Shown here: positions 58,061 to 64,000 of the stretch, piece by piece
Layout of the letters: each line of letters starts with the position of its first letter
How positions within the stretch are numbered: the first letter of the stretch is position 1
From: Megascapheus bottae
Lineage: Eukaryota; Chordata; Mammalia; Rodentia; Geomyidae
Length of the DNA stretch: 64,000 nt
NCBI GenBank assembly: GCA_024803745.1
Contig: JANJXV010000025.1
Coordinates: 19,220,610-19,284,609 of the forward strand
Direction: 5' to 3'
Translations under genes and position numbers: made by a program
The notes under the pieces: model-generated
The model's input: the letters and a program-made list of their open reading frames with translations, nothing else
Told to the model about the DNA's origin: nothing
The model's database searches: none

Positions 58061-58135
58061 TTTTTTTTTTACTCCTTTTAATTTTGTATGTAGTAGCATG
58101 CCATTTAGTCTGCTTGTTTAATACTTCACGACATA

Positions 58136-58215
58136 CTTTTTTTTTTTGAGGTGATGTATAGAGGGGTTAGTTACATTCATTAGGTAGTTCTACCCCTGGT
58201 TTAATACCGTTTTTA
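58136..58215 (-). mobile_element. Short LINE-1 3'-end-like fragment
   Basis: T9 then GAGGTGATGTATAGAGGGGT and TTACATTCATTAGGTA, closely resembling the start of the element at 57325. Truncated after about 70 bases. Confidence 0.45.
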
Positions 58216-58239
58216 TGCTGTTTTTTCTTGTTTCTTGTT

Positions 58240-58445
58240 TGAGTGAGCTACTGAACTGAAATCCTGTTTTAGGCTTCCTGCCATAGCAGAAAGGACAAAC
58301 AGGTACTGCCATACTCAGCTTCCTTCACTGAGGTGGAATCTTTGTGAACTTTGCTGGTTGGACTGGGTTTGAACCAAAATCCTCTTAATCTCAGCTACCC
58401 AAGAAGCTAGGATTGTAGACTTGAACCATCAGCACCTAACACCTT
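58240..58445 (-). mobile_element. B1-like SINE remnant, antisense
   Basis: GGTTGGACTGGGTTTGAACC, CAGCTACCCAAGAAGCTAGG, TTGTAGACTTGAACCATC. Confidence 0.6.
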
Positions 58446-59460
58446 TTTTTTTTTAAGGGAGTATTTAGCGGGAAGAAGTAATAAAATGTAAGGCTGTACT
58501 TGTTTTTCTCTGATGGAAAAATCTGTCATACCCAGCCAAGTTTTGTACATCCTATGTTAGAGTGATTTATGAGCCTTGTGTACAGTCAGTGTCTTGAAAT
58601 TAATATCTGCATCCTAATAAAATGTTTGATTTGGTACATAAATAGTCTAGGGGTCCCTGTTGCTTAACCACAGATTATTTTGTAGTCAAGCATCTGTAAT
58701 GGAGTTTTAGGCAGAATCGAGGTTGGCATAGACCACTATTCGAAATGGAGCAGTTTACATAAAAGCTTCTTTTACAACTGCTGTTTACTTTCGACTTTCT
58801 ATTTTAACAGCTAGAGCCTGGCTAATGTGTTTATCTATTATGGAAGGCAACAACTGTCAGTGTTGATTGCCCTGAAACTGTTTGATTTTTTTTTTCTGTG
58901 AGTGGCTATTTTAGTCTGTGATAATGTTCCTTAAAATTCCACAGCCTGACTCTTAGTCTTGAATGTGTTATCAAAGTCTTAACTCCTAAAGTAAATCTAG
59001 GCAAAAAAAGTCAAGCAGTAAAACAAAATTTTTGTTAGCTGGCCCACAGTGAGCTTGTATTTGTTTACTTGGGAATGTCATTGCATTAAAAAAATGACAT
59101 TAAGAGGAATGGAAAATTAGTCTCACAAGATAACCAAAGATATTTTTTTGTAGAAGAATTCAAATGCATTTATGTATTTGGCTTTTATGTGGCAAAGACT
59201 GATTCTACTTGTTTTATATTTGTTTCAGAACTGTTGAGCTTTATAGTCTCAGGTTTCCAGTTTTAAGTAGAGACTCCTCCATGTAGTACGTTAGCCCTCT
59301 GGATTTCTGACCTCTCCTTTCTTTTTTTCATGGCTTTTTTTTTTTTTTAATGCCAATGCATGAATGTGTTCAAAAGGGGAAAACTTATAGATATTAGAAA
59401 AATATTGCTATCATATTCTTCTCAATTATATGTAAGCGCATGTTTTTAATAAATAAACTT

Positions 59461-59657
59461 TTTTTTTCCAGTCCTGGGCTTGAGCTCAGGGCCTGAGCAC
59501 TGTTCTTGGACTTTCTCAAGACTAGAGCTCTACCACTTAAGCCTCAGCACCACTTCTGGCTTTTTTTTTTTTTCTATGTATGTGGTATGGAGGAATCTAA
59601 CCCAGGTCTTCGTGCATGCTAGCAAGCACTCTCCCACTAGGCCAAACTCCTGGCCCC
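59461..59657 (-). mobile_element. Type A SINE, antisense, young
   Basis: Near-consensus with an expanded T12 linker. TAAATAAACTTTT at 59450-59462 and 59658-59670 is a perfect 13-base TSD overlapping the T tail. Confidence 0.95.
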
Positions 59658-59678
59658 TAAATAAACTTTTATAAGGGG

Positions 59679-59815
59679 CAATGGATGTGATGATACATGC
59701 TTATAATCCTAGCTTTGGAAGTTGAGGCAAAAGTATTTTGATTTTGAGGTCAACCTGGGATATATACTAGCAAGACCTTGTCTTTCAAAAAATGATATTA
59801 AAAAACCACAGAAAA
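59679..59815 (+). mobile_element. B1-like monomer SINE, sense
   Basis: GATACATGCTTATAATCCTA, GAAGTTGAGGCAAAAGTATT, GAGGTCAACCTGGGATATAT and an A-rich tail. Confidence 0.75.
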
Positions 59816-60269
59816 CAACACCCTCCAAAACAAAACACCACAGAAAACCACTTTCTCCTGAATAATTAAATTAAAATAATAAAGGGCAAAGAAATAGCAT
59901 TTCTAAATGTGGTAACTGATGCTCCTACCTCATATTGGCTTTAAGTGAATACCATATATTTTATAAGGAAGTACATTTAATAATTGAATTGTAGCTCTTA
60001 ACATTTTATGCCAGTGAAAATTAAAAGTTGCATAGATAATTAAAGTGGATAGTTTATCAGAAATCTTATTTTAGACAATACTTTACCTCCTTCTAGTCAA
60101 ACTTTTTGTCAGGATTCTGTATCAGACCTTAGAGTGCTTTCTCTTTGACCTAATCTCATTAACCTTCTTTGAAATACACTATGTGAGAAGCAGAATTTAT
60201 ATGTATTTTTCTTTTATTTTTCTTTATTAATATTTTATTTTTATTTTTACTCTTATTTTTCCCTTTTTT

Positions 60270-60356
60270 GGGGGGGGGGATGGCTTTGGGATTGAATTTA
60301 GGGACTCCTATTTGCAAGGCAGGTGCTGTGTACCACTTGAACCACAGCCCCAGCCC
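60270..60356 (-). mobile_element. ID-like remnant, antisense
   Basis: GGGATTGAATTTAGGGACTC, CAAGGCAGGTGCTGTGTACC, ending in AGCCCCAGCCC. Confidence 0.65.
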
Positions 60357-61119
60357 AGATTACACCAGTTTCTGAAAGAACTTTATCCTTCACAGTAAAA
60401 CTATAGCTATTTCAGTGTTCCTGTTTTGTTCTTGTGATTCAAAATCTTTATACATGTAGTTAAGGTTTTCCTCCTAGAGGGAAAAATGGAAAGGGTGTTT
60501 CTATAGCCATTTTGATGACTGTTTTGCTAGTTAATTGATAAGTTGTGATGAAATCTGAAACTTTGGTAGTCAGATCATAGGTCAGCTTCTTATTCTTAAA
60601 TTTTGTTGTGTCTCACAATTACTAAAATGCCACATTTTATATGTAAAATCTTATATGTGAATTAATTATATATAAATTATATTATAAATTCCTTCTGTTT
60701 ATACATTAAAATAAACTTATTGGAATGAGTTTAGAAATTAATATGCAGAATAGTGTTATAGAAATTAGATGCCTGCATTAATTGTACAAGATTGTACAAG
60801 CTTTTCAGAAAATATATGATCAGCTCTAGGTTATTTATTTTGTGAACAGGAGTCAGCTGGGATGATTCATATTTTTCTTAGTTCTCCTAGAACTTGAAAT
60901 TCTAAGCATAATAATTTCAGTAAACACTAAAATACAGATGCAAATGATGGTATGCATGGTATTAATTTGAGTTGAGTCCAGATGTTGAGTGCAAGCACAG
61001 GTTGTTTCTCCCTTATGTCCCGTGTGCGGATAGGATGTTCTAACCTGTTGTCAGGTGTTTCTTTCTTCTCAGTTTTAATGATTCTTGTAGAAATACTGTA
61101 TATTCTTTTCGGTAAGTTC

Positions 61120-61208
61120 TTTTTTTTTTTTTTTTTTTTGCCAGTCCTGGGCTTGAACTCGGGGCCTGTGCACTGTCTTTGGGCTTTTCTCAAGGCTAGA
61201 GCTCTGTG
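61120..61208 (-). mobile_element. Type A SINE, antisense, right monomer only
   Basis: T20 tail and GCCAGTCCTGGGCTTGAACT through CAAGGCTAGAGCTCTG, then an abrupt end: a 5'-truncated copy. Confidence 0.88.
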
Positions 61209-61384
61209 TTTTTTGCCATGATTCCAGTTTGGGCAGATTGGAATTATGTGATTACGTGGTCCTAGGCAGTTAAATTTTTTTTTTTGATAATTTCCCAGTA
61301 AACTCTTATTCTGTACCAAGATTCAACATTGATGCCAGTATCTCTGTTCAATTATCTACAACCTATTATCCCAAAGGAAAGAAG

Positions 61385-61485
61385 AAAGAGCTGAAGGATA
61401 TAATTCATAGTAGAAAACTTACTTGCTTGGTATGTATGAGACCCAGGGTTAAATCCCCAGCATTGCCAAAGGGGCAAAAGAAAAA
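61385..61485 (+). mobile_element. ID-like SINE, sense
   Basis: AACTTACTTGCTTGGTATGT, GAGACCCAGGGTTAAATCCC, then an A-rich tail. Confidence 0.65.
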
Positions 61486-61499
61486 TGGAAACAATCTAA

Positions 61500-63290
61500 G
61501 GAAGTATGGATAATAATGTTCTTTTGTGCTTGTCTTTTTAAGTATTCAAAAATGTATACTGGGTCACTAGCTTTTGGCATCCTGAAGTATATTATGTTGT
61601 GTGCTCAGTTTTAAGGGCTGGGACTATTCCCAGAAGGTCTGTGCTAGTCACAAACCAAATGGAACACTCAAGGATTAAGCACTAAAAATATCTCACGAAA
61701 ATGCTTCCTCAATGCACTCTTTGGAACAGGTAATTACTGTGGCAACAACAAACTAATTTGAAGTGTTAGCTGTTAATTAAAACATTGTATAGTTGTCTTT
61801 TGGTGTAACCAGAGTCTCCATTCAAACTTCATTAATCACTTTACAGTTAATGTGTTGAGGAAGGTCAAGACATTTGAGACACACTCTCCAATTGAGATGC
61901 AGTATCCCTTGAAAGTAAACAAATTCCTTTTCTGCAGGTAGAATGCCATTTGTAAAGTGCAGGGTTGTACTCAGGCCCGGCATTGTCTTTGTTAGCCACC
62001 TCTCTTTGATGATTAAATGTTAAATTGGTACTGTCATTGCACTGTAAACCAAGCCCCACAGCATCTTTATTTCCCGAAATCGAACCCAAACTTCCACGGA
62101 TGAATTAGCGTGCGTCATAATTAAATCATCAAGTCTCCCCTTTTAATTCACTTGGAAATAAGAGACCTTTCTTTTGGAAAAGAGATCGGCTTTCTTGACA
62201 AGCTAATTAAGTTGCCAACCTGTCCAGTATGGTATATGTATTAGACTATCTGCTTATCATCCACTTATCATTGCAGCTGGGCTCAGAAGGCCAGGTGTTG
62301 CTTATTGTTCCTGGTATGCTGCTCTTTTTGCAACTTTCAAATCCTTATGTACTTACACAACTATTTGAAAAAAAATTGTGATATAAAAGAAAAATAATTC
62401 TCAAATTGTATATTACCTTGTATTTACATGAAACAAAGTAACTAAATGTTTTAATTTGCATTTTAAACATAGTCCAACAAATTCTCAGCAGTATTGAGGG
62501 AAAACATGTATATGTCTTTATATATCATGCTATTTTGTGAGTTTGTGTACATCTTGTATTCATTTGTGACCTGAATGTAAATTTGCATTGTAAAAGTTTG
62601 ATACTACATAGATTGAAATGTGTTCTGAAATCACTGTAGTATAAGAATTTGTGTATCACCCACAAAGAATGAAAAAAATTAATTTTATAAATCATACACT
62701 ACAAGGTACCACCAGTGCCCAACTTTATGACTTGCTTTTCTTTTAAGTAATGCCTGAATTGTTTTACAGTTAATATAATAAAAGCTAAGCTTACTTTTTA
62801 TAATTGTCTTGACCTTTGTCCACTTAAATAGGCAAAGCAGAATAAATTATTATAATTCTGTAAATTACAAGTGATAGTATAAATGGAAAAACACATATAT
62901 GTGTGTGCATGTTTTGCATATAGACTTTCCTAGTTTTGTTGGTAGGCTGTTAATAGCTATACCACTTCTGTAGGTCACTCAAAACATTTGTTAATCATTT
63001 CTCAACTCTAAATGTACTAAAATGTCATTGATTCATACCCTTCAAACAAGTGAGTGTTATATGTAAATTATATCTCTGTAAAGCTGTTCAGAATTTAACA
63101 GAAACAAACACTTTTGCCAAAACAGCAAAAGATGATCTTCTGATTTTGGTAATAATTGAATATGTGTACTGTCTTTATTTTTGTGCTAAGAAATGAGTAA
63201 CTTCTGATCCTGGTAAAAATATTTTGAAAGTAGGCAAGTGAGAAGTTTCTGGGGTGCTGACTTTTGTTCTCTCAGATCCTCCTTGCTCCG
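61500..63290. other. Repeat-poor intronic block, candidate conserved non-coding sequence
   Basis: Almost 1.8 kb with no SINE or LINE I can recognise, in an otherwise SINE-dense intron. 61740-62330 contains TTAATCACTTTACAGTTAAT, GTCATAATTAAATCATC and GACAAGCTAATTAAG, typical homeodomain-type TAAT cores. No consistent reading frame. Conservation is inferred only. Confidence 0.4.
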
Positions 63291-63305
63291 CTCATGTATT
63301 CTTTT

Positions 63306-63405
63306 TTTTTTTTTTTTTCTATGTATGTGGTACCAAGGAATCGAACCTGGGTCTTCGTGCATGCCAGGCAAGCACTTTAACCACTAGGCCAAACTCCCAG
63401 TCCCC
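63306..63405 (-). mobile_element. Stand-alone IDL monomer SINE, antisense, young
   Basis: Only the left monomer of type A (GGTACCAAGGAATCGAACCT through CTAGGCCAAACTCCCAG), its linker running straight into a T-run tail. A perfect 18-base TSD, CCGCTCATGTATTCTTTT, lies at 63288-63305 and 63406-63423. Confidence 0.95.
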
Positions 63406-63891
63406 CCGCTCATGTATTCTTTTGTGAATACCTTTACAGAGCAAATCCAAGTCTTTCAAACCATTTTTATAGCTTGCAGTTATACTGATTGTTTATGTTA
63501 TATGGTTTGTTTTGAAGTTTTGTTTTGAATCATGGTCAAACTGCATACTTTCTACAGAGTATGTATAAAAGGCTACACTTAATTCAAACACATGCTATTT
63601 TATATCTACATACTTTGTTCTTTGCTTTTTCATGAATGTATTCCTGTCTCTCTGCTTCTGCCTCCCCTTTCCTTTCTTCCCCTCCCTCTCCCTCTCCTGC
63701 TCCCTCTCATTGCTAGAGATCTAACCCAATACCTATGTGTGCTATGTCAGGCATGTTCTGTACCATTGAGCCTGTACATATCAACTGATTTGCTATTTTA
63801 TTCAACTCTTACTTTCAACTTGCCTCTTTATTTAAAGCCACATGCTTGGGCCTTATAAGTATGATTTTTTTTTACATGAAATTGTATTGTA

Positions 63892-63965
63892 AGGCTAGTG
63901 GAGTAGCTCAAGTGGTACTGCTTAGCAAGAGTGAGATTCTGAGTTCAAACCTCAGTACTGTGCAC
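63892..63965 (+). mobile_element. ID-like SINE, sense
   Basis: GGAGTAGCTCAAGTGGTACT and TGAGTTCAAACCTCAGTACT with box A and box B order; the window ends in a (CA)n run. Confidence 0.65.
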
Positions 63966-64000
63966 TTAGCTTGGGACTGCTTAGGGTCACACACACACAC

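Larger units (their letters stand above)
39766..64000 (+). other. Map2k5: MAP2K5 intron, 5' part (over 24 kb, open-ended)
   Basis: Starts with a GTGAGT donor and has no matching acceptor exon in the window. It contains SINE stacks, a RANBP1 retropseudogene and L1 3'-end fragments. Unique stretches without a recognised gene are 40990-41610, 44340-45230, 47760-49630, 51660-52740, 53960-55700, 55960-56660, 58450-59440, 59820-60260, 60360-61110 and 61490-63290. Confidence 0.85.

Overview
This is intronic DNA of a placental mammal carrying six consecutive protein-coding exons of one gene on the + strand. The exons at 2131-2198, 20521-20590, 24339-24379, 25262-25329, 32564-32612 and 39701-39765 join in frame, with GT-AG boundaries throughout. 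They give about 120 residues that I recognise as MAP2K5 (MEK5), from the acidic end of the PB1 domain to the glycine-rich ATP loop at the start of the kinase domain. The 5' exons lie before base 1 and the rest of the kinase lies beyond base 64000. The last intron is already more than 24 kb long. No other functional gene was found.

The repeats point to a castorimorph rodent, most likely a geomyoid (kangaroo rat, pocket mouse or pocket gopher). The commonest repeat is a dimeric SINE: an ID/tRNA-Ala-like left monomer, an A-rich linker and a distinctive right monomer. It matches what I recall of the IDL-Geo SINE described from Geomyoidea; this is from memory and unchecked. I call it type A. A second family, type B, joins a B1/Alu-like left part to the same kind of right monomer. 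I count about 48 copies of the two, roughly four fifths antisense to MAP2K5, several nested or with intact target-site duplications (TSDs). ID monomers, B1 dimers, MIR remnants, L1 pieces and microsatellites make up the rest.

Layout. 1-2130: intron with a type B SINE ending about 40 bases before the first exon. 2199-20520: large SINE-rich intron with polypyrimidine tracts, an inverted duplication at 7.8-8.8 kb, an antisense 5'-truncated L1 at 13.7-15.8 kb and an L1 3' end at 19.3-19.6 kb. 20.5-25.3 kb: three exons close together. 25.3-39.7 kb: two introns with long repeat-poor stretches. 39.8-64 kb: open-ended intron with stacked SINEs, a RANBP1 processed pseudogene at 46.56-47.76 kb split by two SINEs, and a repeat-poor stretch at 61.5-63.3 kb that may hold conserved regulatory sequence.

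I found no undescribed multi-gene system. The most interesting signals are structural: the inverted duplication that includes non-SINE flank, the nested SINE stacks, the SINE-split RANBP1 retrocopy, a stand-alone IDL monomer with an 18-base TSD, and the strong antisense bias of the SINEs.
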